Below, in pieces: positions 29,613-38,874 of a stretch of 54,080 nt of DNA. The translations under genes and the position numbers were made by a program. A model generated the notes under the pieces. The model was not told the origin of the DNA. It ran no database searches and was given only the letters and a program-made list of their open reading frames with translations. Position 1 is the first letter of the stretch. The number at the start of each line of letters is the position of its first letter. Source of the DNA: Gracilibacteraceae bacterium (lineage in GTDB: Bacteria > Bacillota > Desulfitobacteriia > Desulfitobacteriales > Syntrophobotulaceae); assembly GCA_031270805.1 (NCBI GenBank), contig JAISWK010000031.1:1-54080 (forward strand). Direction: 5' to 3'.

Positions 29613-30938
29613 TTAATCAAGGTCATGGCGGCGGATAAAATCGTCCAGGGCCTTAAGGGCCCGCGCCGTCAAGGCCCGGTTTTTTTCCCGCCGGCCCCCG
29701 CTCACCCGGGCCGCCGGCGGCAGCAGACCGAAATTTACATTCATCGGCTGATAATCGGGGCTGGGGGAAGCGGTAACATGGGCCGCCAGCCCGCCCAACG
29801 CGGTCTCAGCCGGAAAAATCAAAGCCGGCCCGCCCCGCAGCCGCCGGAGCAGGGACAGCGCCGTCATCAGGCCGGAGGCGGCCGACTCGATATAGCCTTC
29901 CACGCCGGTGATCTGACCGGCCAAAAAGAGATCGGGCCGGGCCCGGAAGCTGAAATCGGGATTCAAGACCGCCGGGCCGTTAACATAGGTATTGCGGTGC
30001 ATGACGCCGTAGCGGACGAATTCCGCCCGCTCCAGACCGGGGATCAGGCGGAAGACCCGCCCCTGCTCCCCGTGGCGCAGATGGGTCTGAAAACCGACCA
30101 TGTTCAAGAGCGTCCCGCTCTGGTTTTCCTGCCGCAGTTGAACGACGGCGTAAGGGCGGCCTCCCGTGCGCGGATCGGTCAGGCCGACCGGCTTCAGCGG
30201 GCCGAAAGCCATCGTCCGCCGCCCTCGCCGGGCCATGACCTCGATCGGCATACAACCCTCGAAGACCGCCTTCGTTTCAAATCCGCGCACCGGCGCCGTC
30301 TCCGCCGTCAGGAGCGCTTCGTAAAAACGATCGTATTCTTCTTCACTCAGCGGGCAGTTCAGATAATCCCCGTCTCCCCGCCCGTAGCGCGCGGCCCGGA
30401 AAGTGCGCTCCGGATCCACGGAGTCCCGGGTGACGATCGGGGCGACGGCGTCAAAAAAATAGAGCGCCTCCCGCCCCGTGAGTTCGCGGAGGGCGGCGGC
30501 CAGGGGTTCACTCGTCAGCGGTCCCGTGGCGATCACGGCCGGCCCCGGCGGCAAAGCCGTGACCTCCGCCCGGCGGACGCGCACCCGGGGCTGGGCCAGC
30601 AGGCGCTCCGCCACAACGGCGCTGAAACGAACCCGATCCACGGCCAGCGCCCCGCCGGCCGGTACAGCCGTCGCCCGGGCGGCGGCGAGGATGAGCGAGT
30701 CCAATTTTTCCATCTCCGCTTTCAGCAGCCCGGCGGCGTTGGCCGGGTCGTCTGAGCGGAGCGAGTTGCTGCAGACCAATTCGGCAAAATCGCCTGTCGT
30801 ATGCGCCGGCGTCGTTCGCTCCGGCCGCATCTCGTACAGCAGTACCCGCACCCCGCGGCGGGCCAGCTGCCAGGCCGCTTCCGCTCCGGCCAGTCCGGCG
30901 CCGATTACGGCGACTTCCGTTTCCTCCAAATCACTCAA
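29613..30938 (-). CDS. trmFO: Methylenetetrahydrofolate-tRNA-(uracil-5-)-methyltransferase
   Basis: EVAVIGAGLAGAEAAWQLARRGVRVLLYEMRPERTTPAHTTGDFAELVCSNSLRSD. TTG start overlaps the topA stop. Confidence 0.96.
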   Translation of the reverse strand: MSDLEETEVAVIGAGLAGAEAAWQLARRGVRVLLYEMRPERTTPAHTTGDFAELVCSNSLRSDDPANAAGLLKAEMEKLDSLILAAARATAVPAGGALAVDRVRFSAVVAERLLAQPRVRVRRAEVTALPPGPAVIATGPLTSEPLAAALRELTGREALYFFDAVAPIVTRDSVDPERTFRAARYGRGDGDYLNCPLSEEEYDRFYEALLTAETAPVRGFETKAVFEGCMPIEVMARRGRRTMAFGPLKPVGLTDPRTGGRPYAVVQLRQENQSGTLLNMVGFQTHLRHGEQGRVFRLIPGLERAEFVRYGVMHRNTYVNGPAVLNPDFSFRARPDLFLAGQITGVEGYIESAASGLMTALSLLRRLRGGPALIFPAETALGGLAAHVTASPSPDYQPMNVNFGLLPPAARVSGGRREKNRALTARALKALDDFIRRHDLD

Positions 30939-33016
30939 TCCTTATCTTTCAGCACATAGTAGCGGCAATCCTTGTTGACACAGCTGTGGCGCAAGCCCTG
31001 CCTCGTCTGTTTTTCCACCATCAGGCCGCCGCAGCGCGGACAAAGTTCCGCCGCCGGTTTTTCCCAGGAGATAAAATCGCAGTCGGGCCAGGCACTGCAA
31101 CCGTAAAAACGACGCCCTTTTTTGGAGCGGCGGGCCACGATTTTCGCTCCGCATTTCGGGCAGGTCGTCCCCGTTTCTTCCTGCAGAGAGCGGATATTGC
31201 GGCAGGCGGGAAAACCGGGGCAGGCGAGGAATTTACCGTAGCGCCCCATTTTGATCACCATATGCCGCCCGCACAATTCGCAGATTTCCTCCGTCTCCTC
31301 GTCCCGCATCTCTATTTTACCGATAGATTCCTCGGCTTGGGCCAATTCGGCGGCAAAATCGCCATAAAAATCGCGAATGACCTCTTTCCAGGGCAGCTGC
31401 CCTTCCTCGACCTGATCAAGCCGCGCCTCCATGCCGGCGGTAAAATCCGGATCGACCACGTCGGTAAACTTGTCCTTGAGCAAGCCGATCACCACTTCCC
31501 CCAATTCCGTCGGCACGAGCTTTTTTTCTTCGCGCACGACATAGCCGCGGGCTTGAATCGTTTCGATGATCGGGGCGTAGGTGCTGGGCCGGCCGATCCC
31601 GCCGTCTTCCAGCTTGCGCACGAGCGAAGCCTCCGTGTAGCGCGGCGGCGGTTCGGTAAAATGTTGTTTGTCCGTCAGCTTCCGCAGCTGGAGGATTTCC
31701 CCCTTGGTCAGACTGACCTTGAGGGCGCCGGGTTCTTCTTCCGCCTCGTCGCGGCCTTCCTCATACACGGACAAGTAGCCCGGGAATTTCACCGTTTGGG
31801 CGTTGGCCCGAAATAAAAAGGCGGCGGCGGCCACGTCGACCGCGATCGTCGCCAGGACGGCGTCGCTCATCTGCGAAGCGAGAAAACGCTCCCAGATCAG
31901 GCGATAGAGCCGCAACTGCTCCCGGCCGAGATACGGTTTCATATCATCGGGCCGCCGCGCGACCGCAGTGGGGCGGATCGCCTCATGCGCCTCCTGCGCC
32001 CGCCCCTTGGCGGTGTAATGCCGCGGTTTGGGCGGGACAAAGGCCGCACCGTAGGCCGCGCGGATATAGTCCCGCGCCTCCTGCCGGGCCTCGTCGCTCA
32101 CCCGCACGGCGTCTGTGCGCATGTAGGTAATAAGACCGGCCGTGCCGTCCTTGCCGATGTCTATGCCCTCGTACAATTGCTGGGCAAGGGCCATAGTTTT
32201 TTTTGGGGCAAATCCCAGCTTGCGGTAAGCCTCCTGTTGCAGACTGCTCGTGGTAAAAGGCGGGGCCGGCTGTTTGCGCTTATCGCGGAGCCGGATGTCC
32301 CGCACCATGTACTCCGCCCCCCGCAGATCGCGCAGTACGCGCTCCATCTCCCCTTTGCCGCCGATATTCAGTTTTTTTCCGTTTTCCTGCAGCAGTTTGG
32401 CCGTGAATTCCCCGCCGGCGCTGCGCAGCAGGGCCTCCAGGGTCCAGTATTCCACCGGCACGAAGCGGCGGATTTCCTCTTCCCGGTCGCAGATCAGGCG
32501 CACCGCCACCGATTGGACGCGGCCGGCGCTGAGACCCCGTTTGATTTTGCGCCACAGGAGCGGACTCAGTTTGTACCCCACGAGGCGATCCAGCACCCGC
32601 CGGGCCTGCTGTGCGTCCACCTTATTGAAATCAAGCCGGCGCGGGGATTTGATGGCCTTTTGCACCGTGCTTTTCGTTATTTCGTGAAACTCGACGCGAC
32701 TGGCCGACTGAATGTCCAGCGAAAGCAAGTGCATGAGATGCCAGGCAATGGCCTCGCCTTCCCTGTCCGGGTCGGAAGCCAGCAGTACCGTTTCCGCGTT
32801 TTTGGCCGCTTCGCGCAGATCCTTCACCAGAGGGCCCCGGCCGCGGATCGGGATGTACTTCGGTTCGAAATCATGCTCCACATCCACGCCGATCTGGCTC
32901 TTGGGCAGGTCGCGCAAATGCCCCATCGACGCCTTGACCACGTAATTGCGGGGGAGGAATTTGCCGATGGATTTGGCTTTGGCCGGTGATTCAACGATTA
33001 CCAGTGTTTTTGCCAT
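30935..33016 (-). CDS. topA: DNA topoisomerase I
   Basis: MAKTLVIVESPAKAKSIGKFLPRNYVVKASMGHLRDLPKS; C-terminal zinc ribbons. Confidence 0.98.
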   Translation of the reverse strand: MAKTLVIVESPAKAKSIGKFLPRNYVVKASMGHLRDLPKSQIGVDVEHDFEPKYIPIRGRGPLVKDLREAAKNAETVLLASDPDREGEAIAWHLMHLLSLDIQSASRVEFHEITKSTVQKAIKSPRRLDFNKVDAQQARRVLDRLVGYKLSPLLWRKIKRGLSAGRVQSVAVRLICDREEEIRRFVPVEYWTLEALLRSAGGEFTAKLLQENGKKLNIGGKGEMERVLRDLRGAEYMVRDIRLRDKRKQPAPPFTTSSLQQEAYRKLGFAPKKTMALAQQLYEGIDIGKDGTAGLITYMRTDAVRVSDEARQEARDYIRAAYGAAFVPPKPRHYTAKGRAQEAHEAIRPTAVARRPDDMKPYLGREQLRLYRLIWERFLASQMSDAVLATIAVDVAAAAFLFRANAQTVKFPGYLSVYEEGRDEAEEEPGALKVSLTKGEILQLRKLTDKQHFTEPPPRYTEASLVRKLEDGGIGRPSTYAPIIETIQARGYVVREEKKLVPTELGEVVIGLLKDKFTDVVDPDFTAGMEARLDQVEEGQLPWKEVIRDFYGDFAAELAQAEESIGKIEMRDEETEEICELCGRHMVIKMGRYGKFLACPGFPACRNIRSLQEETGTTCPKCGAKIVARRSKKGRRFYGCSAWPDCDFISWEKPAAELCPRCGGLMVEKQTRQGLRHSCVNKDCRYYVLKDKD

Positions 33017-33132
33017 ACGGATCTCCTTGATGTATAGTGACTAACTTATTCTATGAGGAAAATCACGTTTTGGCAAGTAAAATTTGAATTTTTTTTCGGA
33101 AAAAGTGAGATGCTTTTTCCGCCTTGATGCAA

Positions 33133-33555
33133 TTATCGGAGGTTGAATATGGTCAATGTATTGAGCTTGTCCTGTTCCCGGGCCAGTATATCCTGGACGG
33201 AAAGGCCGAGCGCATTGCAAAGCGCCGCCAGGTAGAAAACCTGTTTGCCCAGCTCCGCTTCAATCATCTCCCGACAGTCGGCGCACAGCTCGCCGGAAAG
33301 ATGATGATGCAGGAGCTGTTTCAAATCGGACAGCGTAGCGTCCGGCGGGATCTCCGGTCTGACGGCGTGGATTTCCAGACAGCCGCATTTCGTCACGGCC
33401 TTGGTCACGGCCCGGTTCACTTTGGCCGAAGCCTCCTGCCCCTTGCTCAGAATGTCCACAATACTCTGATGCTGTATGAGCGTGGCCTCCACTGTTTTTT
33501 GAAAATCTGCGGGCATCAACGCCATATCTTTCACCTCCGCCTGTTTTGTCCCCAT
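33133..33555 (-). CDS. Conserved hypothetical protein (MazG-like helical pattern)
   Basis: 140 aa, NRAVTKAVTKCGCLEIHA...LCADCREMIEAELGKQVFYLAALCNALGLSVQDIL. Confidence 0.65.
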   Translation of the reverse strand: MGTKQAEVKDMALMPADFQKTVEATLIQHQSIVDILSKGQEASAKVNRAVTKAVTKCGCLEIHAVRPEIPPDATLSDLKQLLHHHLSGELCADCREMIEAELGKQVFYLAALCNALGLSVQDILAREQDKLNTLTIFNLR

Positions 33556-33647
33556 TATAGCACATCCCGGCGGGAAAACATATGGCCTCCGGCCCGAAAG
33601 TATGGATTACGCATACCCCTGCCCAAAAAAATATTTTTTCAGGGGGA

Positions 33648-33675
33648 TTGCATTTCGCGCCAGACATGATATAAT
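33648..33675 (+). promoter_or_regulatory. Sigma-A-like promoter upstream of transglutaminase-like lipoprotein
   Basis: TTGCAT-16 bp-TATAAT. Confidence 0.55.
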
Positions 33676-33749
33676 AAGGGAAAAGTCTCATGACCAATTC
33701 GTTTTGTCCTAAAAATGCCGATGAATGAGACTAGAGGAAGGTGATGTAA

Positions 33750-34748
33750 ATGAGACGCAAAACAATCGGGTTGGCGGCGGTGATCGCTGTTTTATTGCTG
33801 CTGGCAGCCTGCGCCGCCGGGGGAGTTCCGGCGGAAGAGCCGGAACAGACAGCCGAACTGAGCGGCGAACCGGGCGCGGACTGGCCGCAGCCGCTCGTGG
33901 TGGAGGACGAGGCTGTCCCGCTGGCCTGGGGAGTGACGAATGTCAAGACGCCGACCGCGCCGGGCACGGTGACCTATGAGAACGGCAAGGCCCGCATCGA
34001 CGCCACCAACGCCTCCGAAGGCTATGTTATGATCAGCTACAAGGGCAGTGTGCCGAAGATTAAGGTGCAGATTGCGAAAAGCGGCAGCGAGACCACTTAC
34101 ACCTATAATCTGAACACGGCCGGGACGGCGGAGGTTTATCCCTTCACGGAAGGAAACGGCGTTTACTCGGTCAAGGTACTGGAAAACATCAGCGGCACAA
34201 GTTACGCCTTGGCTCTGGCTCAGGATGTGACGGTCAGTCTGACCGACCAGTTTTCCCCCTTCCTTTACCCGAACCAGTATGTGAATTTTAACGCCGGCAC
34301 GCAGGCCGTGATCAAGGCGGCGGAACTGGCGGCCGGGGCGGCCAGCGACCTGGATGTGATCAAGAATGTCTACGATCACGTGATCGCGAATGTCACCTAC
34401 GATCACGAAAAAGCGGCGACCGTCCAGTCCGGTTACCTGCCGGTGGTGGATACGACGCTGGCCACGGGCAAAGGCATCTGTTTTGACTACGCCGCTCTGA
34501 TGAGCGCCATGCTGCGTTCCCAGGGCGTACCGACCAAGCTGACGGTCGGCTATGTTTCCGGCGGGATTTATCATGCCTGGATCAGCACCTATGTGCAAAA
34601 TGTCGGTTGGGTCAACAGCATGATCTACTTCGACGGCATTAACTGGAAACTTATGGATCCCACTTTTGCCGCCAATGCCAATAACAGCAACGCAATCAAC
34701 GAGTTTATCGGCAAGGGCGACAATTACTCCCAGAAATACGCCTATTAA
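33750..34748 (+). CDS. Lipoprotein with transglutaminase-like domain
   Basis: Lipobox LLLLAACAAG; GKGICFDYAALMSAMLRSQGVPTKLTVGYV...YHAWISTYVQNVGWV...DPTFA catalytic triad pattern. Confidence 0.88.
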   Translation: MRRKTIGLAAVIAVLLLLAACAAGGVPAEEPEQTAELSGEPGADWPQPLVVEDEAVPLAWGVTNVKTPTAPGTVTYENGKARIDATNASEGYVMISYKGSVPKIKVQIAKSGSETTYTYNLNTAGTAEVYPFTEGNGVYSVKVLENISGTSYALALAQDVTVSLTDQFSPFLYPNQYVNFNAGTQAVIKAAELAAGAASDLDVIKNVYDHVIANVTYDHEKAATVQSGYLPVVDTTLATGKGICFDYAALMSAMLRSQGVPTKLTVGYVSGGIYHAWISTYVQNVGWVNSMIYFDGINWKLMDPTFAANANNSNAINEFIGKGDNYSQKYAY

Positions 34749-34787
34749 TGTGCGCGGCGGGTTCCGCGCCGCCCGGGTCAGGAGAGC

Positions 34788-35858
34788 ATGTCTAAAAATA
34801 TTCCGGACAAAAATAAGCGCAAACAGTTGTCTCCCAGTGAGCTGGCTATCTTTTGCGCCCAGATGGCCATGATTCTGAAAGCCGGCGTCATTGTCTCCGA
34901 GGGGGTGGCGGTCATGGCGGCCGACGCCCCGAACACCGAAGGCCGGGCTATCTTAGAGGATGTCTATGACAGTATGGAAACAGGCGCCGTTTTTGCGGAC
35001 GCCCTGCTGCAGGCGGCCTGTTTTCCCTCTTACATGATCGATATGGTGCGCATCGGCGAGCGGGCGGGTAAATTGGAAGAAGTGCTGACCTCGCTGACCG
35101 GATACTACGAGCGGGAGGAAGCGCTGGAGCAAAACCTGCGCAGCGCCGTGACCTATCCGCTGGTGATGATCGCGATGATGTGCGTGGTGATCGCCGTCCT
35201 GCTGATCAAGGTTCTGCCGGTGTTCAACGAGATGTTTTTGCAGCTGGAGCGGGAAATGACCGGCTTTTCCCTGGCTCTGCTGCGTCTGGGCCAATTTCTC
35301 GGCCGCTGGTGGCCCATTCTGCTCGGTCTGATCGTGCTTCTGACCATCGCCTTTGTCCTCTTCAGCCGTTCGGCGGGAGGGCGGCGGGCTTTGAGCCGTT
35401 TTTGCTCCCAGCTCATTTTGACCCGCGGGCTCATGGCTCGCATCGCCTCCGGTCGTTTTGCTTCCGCGATGGCCATGATGCTGCAAAGCGGGATGGACAC
35501 GGACGAGGCGCTGGATATGACCGGGCGGGTCGTGGAGCAGGAAGCGTTGCAACGAAAAATCCGCCTCTGCCAGGAAGAGATTGCCGGCGGGCGTTCGCTG
35601 GCGGAAGTGCTGGAGGAACAGCGGATTTTTCCCGGCCTCTACGCCAAGATGGTGACTGTGGGCTTCAAGACCGGCGTGGTGGACGAGGTGATGGGCAAAC
35701 TGGCCGTGCGCCTGGACGGGGAAGTGCAAAGCAGCCTGAACCGCCTGGTCGCCATGATTGAGCCGACGCTGGTCGTGATCCTTTCCCTCCTGGTCGGCGC
35801 GATCCTGCTCTCGGTCATGCTGCCGCTGATCGACATTATGTCCACGCTGGGGGCCTGA
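34788..35858 (+). CDS. Type II secretion/type IV pilus inner membrane protein (GspF/PilC family)
   Basis: GMDTDEALDMTGRVVEQEALQRKIRLCQEEIAGGRSLAEVLEEQRIFPGLYAKMVTVGFKTGVVDEVMGKLAVRLDGEVQSSLNRLVAMIEPTLVVILSLLVGAILLSVMLPL. Confidence 0.9.
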   Translation: MSKNIPDKNKRKQLSPSELAIFCAQMAMILKAGVIVSEGVAVMAADAPNTEGRAILEDVYDSMETGAVFADALLQAACFPSYMIDMVRIGERAGKLEEVLTSLTGYYEREEALEQNLRSAVTYPLVMIAMMCVVIAVLLIKVLPVFNEMFLQLEREMTGFSLALLRLGQFLGRWWPILLGLIVLLTIAFVLFSRSAGGRRALSRFCSQLILTRGLMARIASGRFASAMAMMLQSGMDTDEALDMTGRVVEQEALQRKIRLCQEEIAGGRSLAEVLEEQRIFPGLYAKMVTVGFKTGVVDEVMGKLAVRLDGEVQSSLNRLVAMIEPTLVVILSLLVGAILLSVMLPLIDIMSTLGA

Positions 35859-35861
35859 ACC

Positions 35862-36212
35862 ATGCGCAATCGTTTTACCCGAGAACGTGACCGCTTCGGC
35901 TCGCTCAAAACCTGGGGCATGACGCTCGTGTTTTTTGCCGGCGTCGTCCTCCTCTGCTGGCAGGGGCTCGGGCGGTTGGATCGCGATACGGCGGGGGAAA
36001 AGCTGGAAGCCGCGCGCAAAGCCGTGGTGCAGGCGGCCGTGCATTGTTACGCCCTGGAGGGGGAATACCCGCCCGATGTGCAATACTTGCGCGACCACTA
36101 CGGACTGCGCCCTGACCGAAATTTTGTTTACCATTACGAGGCTTTCGCTTCTAATATTATGCCTGATATTACGGTGCTGCCGCGGAACGGCCCGCTGACG
36201 GGGGGCTCGTGA
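35862..36212 (+). CDS. Small membrane-anchored protein, pseudopilin-like
   Basis: Single N-terminal TM followed by short periplasmic-type region; in operon with GspF. Confidence 0.6.
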   Translation: MRNRFTRERDRFGSLKTWGMTLVFFAGVVLLCWQGLGRLDRDTAGEKLEAARKAVVQAAVHCYALEGEYPPDVQYLRDHYGLRPDRNFVYHYEAFASNIMPDITVLPRNGPLTGGS

Positions 36213-36682
36213 TGGAAAAACGCGGACACTTGACGGACGTCCTTTTTTTGCTCACCCTCTTCGGCGTCCTGGCCGCCTCCTCCCTCCTGGTCGTGATGAC
36301 GGGCGCCAATGTTTACCGCCAGACGGTGACGCAGATGGACGATCATTTTAACCTGCGCACACCGCTGGCCTATGTGGCGGCCAAAGTCCGGCAATGCGAC
36401 ACCCAAGACGCGGTCTATACGGCGGAACTGGCGGGAACGCCGGCGCTGGTGCTGGAGCAGGTTTTCGAGGCGGCGACTTATCAGACCTGGATTTACTGGC
36501 ATGAGGGCGCGATCAAGGAAGTGCTCTTGGAAAAAGGCGCTGAACTCCGGCCGGAGTACGGTCTCGCCATCATGGAAACGCCCGCTTTCCGCATTGAAAG
36601 TACGGAGAACGGGCTGCTGCGTTTCACGGCTTTTGACGCCGCCGGGCGGGATATGACGCTGGAACTGAATCTCAGGAGCTGA
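36212..36682 (+). CDS. Pseudopilin-like protein (DUF4860-like)
   Basis: Single TM near the N-terminus (DVLFLLTLFGVLAASSLLVVMTGANVY); stop/start overlap with preceding gene. Confidence 0.65.
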   Translation: MEKRGHLTDVLFLLTLFGVLAASSLLVVMTGANVYRQTVTQMDDHFNLRTPLAYVAAKVRQCDTQDAVYTAELAGTPALVLEQVFEAATYQTWIYWHEGAIKEVLLEKGAELRPEYGLAIMETPAFRIESTENGLLRFTAFDAAGRDMTLELNLRS

Positions 36683-36687
36683 GCCGC

Positions 36688-37143
36688 ATGGAAAAAAGAG
36701 GCGCTTCTTCCAAATCAAGCCTTTTTTTAATGGAAATGATCATCGCTATCCTTTTTCTGACCGTGGCCGCCGCGGTCTGTATGCGTTTATTCGTCCAGGC
36801 CCATGTCACAGGGGAGGCGAGCGAAAACCTGACCCGGGCGGTTATGGCGGCGCAGAGCGTAACGGAAAACCTGAAGGCGGCGGAGGAACCGGAAGCATGG
36901 CTGACCGGCGCGGCGGGGGTTCGTCCGCTTCACCCGGGGGAGCTATGGGAATTTGGTTATGACCCGGACTGGCGCCTGCTGACGGAGAACGAAGCGGCGA
37001 CGGCTTATTGGCTGCGGGTGCGGCGCCTGGGAGGAGAAAACGGACTCTGGCTGGCGGAGACGGCCGTTTACGGCCCGGACAGCCCTGAGCCGATTTTTTT
37101 CTTGCCCTGCGCCATTTATGCGCCGGAAGGGGGAGCGCCGTGA
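36688..37143 (+). CDS. Prepilin-like protein
   Basis: SLFLMEMIIAILFLTVAAAVCMRLFVQA resembles a prepilin N-terminal segment with Glu. Confidence 0.65.
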   Translation: MEKRGASSKSSLFLMEMIIAILFLTVAAAVCMRLFVQAHVTGEASENLTRAVMAAQSVTENLKAAEEPEAWLTGAAGVRPLHPGELWEFGYDPDWRLLTENEAATAYWLRVRRLGGENGLWLAETAVYGPDSPEPIFFLPCAIYAPEGGAP

Positions 37144-37610
37144 GCGAGAAAAAACAGGTCGGCGGTCTGAGCGTCGGCGGCTCTTCCATCCTCGTGATTT
37201 TCGTCGTCCTCTCTCTCACCATTTTCGCCGCCCTTTCCTTTATGTCGGCCCGGGCGGACTTACGTCTGGCGGAAAAGCAGGCCCAAGCGGCGCGCGAATA
37301 TTACGCGGCGGATAGCGCGGCCACGGAACGCCTGGCCGCTTTGGACGCCCGTCTGCGCCTGCCGGCGGCGGAGGCCGCCGACGTGAGCGGGATGGCCGGC
37401 CTAACGGTCGAACGGGTCTCCCCCGCCGTTTTCACGGCCACCTTTGAAGAAACGATGAACGAGCGCCAGGTTTTGCGAGTCACGCTCCGCATCCCCGGGG
37501 AGGAAACGGCGACCGGCAGGGAACGCTGGCGGATCGCCGCCTGGCAAATCGTCAATATCCGGGAATGGGAAGGCGGTCGGAACACGATTGAGGTCTGGCG
37601 GCCCGAATGA
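37140..37610 (+). CDS. Membrane-anchored pseudopilin-like protein
   Basis: GGSSILVIFVVLSLTIFAALSFMSARADLRLAEKQAQAAREYYAADSAA; overlaps preceding gene by 4 nt. Confidence 0.6.
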   Translation: MSEKKQVGGLSVGGSSILVIFVVLSLTIFAALSFMSARADLRLAEKQAQAAREYYAADSAATERLAALDARLRLPAAEAADVSGMAGLTVERVSPAVFTATFEETMNERQVLRVTLRIPGEETATGRERWRIAAWQIVNIREWEGGRNTIEVWRPE

Positions 37611-37625
37611 CGGCGCCCTCAGTTT

Positions 37626-38846
37626 TTAATTGACGGGCGGCGCCTGAATCTGCTCGACCATCGTGTCCAGCATGGCTTGCAGATCATCGCCCGCCCCTCT
37701 TTCCAGCGCCAAGCCGAAAGCTTCGGCCGGAGTCCAGAAATTCGTCAGCACCTCATTCTGTGGAAAAGCGTAGGGACTCTGCGCGGCCAGGGCGGCCAGA
37801 GCGATGTCGGCCGCTACGGCCGGGCTGGCGGCGGCCTGGATATTGCTGGGCCCCAAGCCGCGGGTTTCAAAGCGCTCAACCTGGTTGGCCTCGTTGGTCA
37901 GCCAGTCGGCCAGATCCATGGCCCGGGCCGGGGACTGGGTTTGCGCTTCGGTCAGCCGACTGATGCCGACGAGTTTGTAGCCTCCGAACGAGGCCATTTG
38001 GATCTCCCGTCCCCCGGCGCTGAAGGAAGGCAGTTTGGTCGCGGCGTAGTTGGCGCCGAGTTTTTCCCGGATGGCTTCGGCGTTCCAAGTGCCGGAGACG
38101 CCGGCCGCGATGGAATTGCCCATGCCGCCCTGCAGTACGGGATCATCCCCGGTGACGAAAACAGGACTGGCCGTGAAGGCGCGAATGGCTTCCGCCGCCA
38201 GCAGCCCGTCGGCGTTGTTGAAATCGCAGACCTGGTCGCCGTTTTCGTCAATGGAAAGCGTACAGCCCGCCCCGAGGAAAAAAGAGACGATATACCAGCC
38301 GTTGGAAATATCCATGAAAATCTTTTTGTTCGCGGCATGGGCGGCGGCAATCATCCGCTCCAGGCTGAGGACGTCTTCCGCGCTGAAAACGCTGCTGTCA
38401 TAATAGAGAAAATAGCCGTTATCCGCCGACATCGGGTAGCCGTAGAGCTTGCCGTCCAGGGAGGCGCTTTCCAGGCTCCCCGGCACATTGCGGCTGGCGA
38501 TGTCGTCCTTGTTGCGGGTTATTTCGTATAGAGCGCCGGCGGAGACGAGTTCGCGCAGATGATCGTTGGCGAACATGAAGATGTCGGCGGCGGCGGCGGG
38601 ATCTTCCAGGATGCGCTCACGGGCGTCCGCCTCCGACACCACGCCGTATTGAAAACTATAGTCGTACTCCGGGTTAGCGGCGGCAAATTCCTCGCACATG
38701 GCCTTGAGGTTAGCCTGTTCTTCCTGCGGCCCCCAGACGCGCAAAACTACCCCGCCGTCCGGCGCGGCGCCGCCGGCGCAGGCTGTCAGGAGAGTAAGCA
38801 GCAGCACCGCTGCCAGACAGAAGCGAAGCCGAGATTTCCTGTTCAT
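37626..38846 (-). CDS. Sugar ABC transporter substrate-binding lipoprotein (family 1)
   Basis: Lipobox LLTACAGG; VVLRVWGPQEEQANLKAMCEEFAAANPEYDYSFQY; GKLYGYPMSADNGYFLYYDSSVF. Confidence 0.9.
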   Translation of the reverse strand: MNRKSRLRFCLAAVLLLTLLTACAGGAAPDGGVVLRVWGPQEEQANLKAMCEEFAAANPEYDYSFQYGVVSEADARERILEDPAAAADIFMFANDHLRELVSAGALYEITRNKDDIASRNVPGSLESASLDGKLYGYPMSADNGYFLYYDSSVFSAEDVLSLERMIAAAHAANKKIFMDISNGWYIVSFFLGAGCTLSIDENGDQVCDFNNADGLLAAEAIRAFTASPVFVTGDDPVLQGGMGNSIAAGVSGTWNAEAIREKLGANYAATKLPSFSAGGREIQMASFGGYKLVGISRLTEAQTQSPARAMDLADWLTNEANQVERFETRGLGPSNIQAAASPAVAADIALAALAAQSPYAFPQNEVLTNFWTPAEAFGLALERGAGDDLQAMLDTMVEQIQAPPVN

Positions 38847-38874
38847 GTTTTTTCCACCCCTTTTTTTAACCGTT

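Noticed and set aside
25728-33016. topA-trmFO-xer-hslVU-codY cluster as a novel system
   Set aside because: This is a well-known conserved Firmicutes gene order; housekeeping.
33096-33122. GGAAAAAG...CTTTTTCC hairpin between topA and the 140-aa gene as an intrinsic terminator
   Set aside because: AT-rich stem without a T tract following on either strand; not enough to call a terminator.
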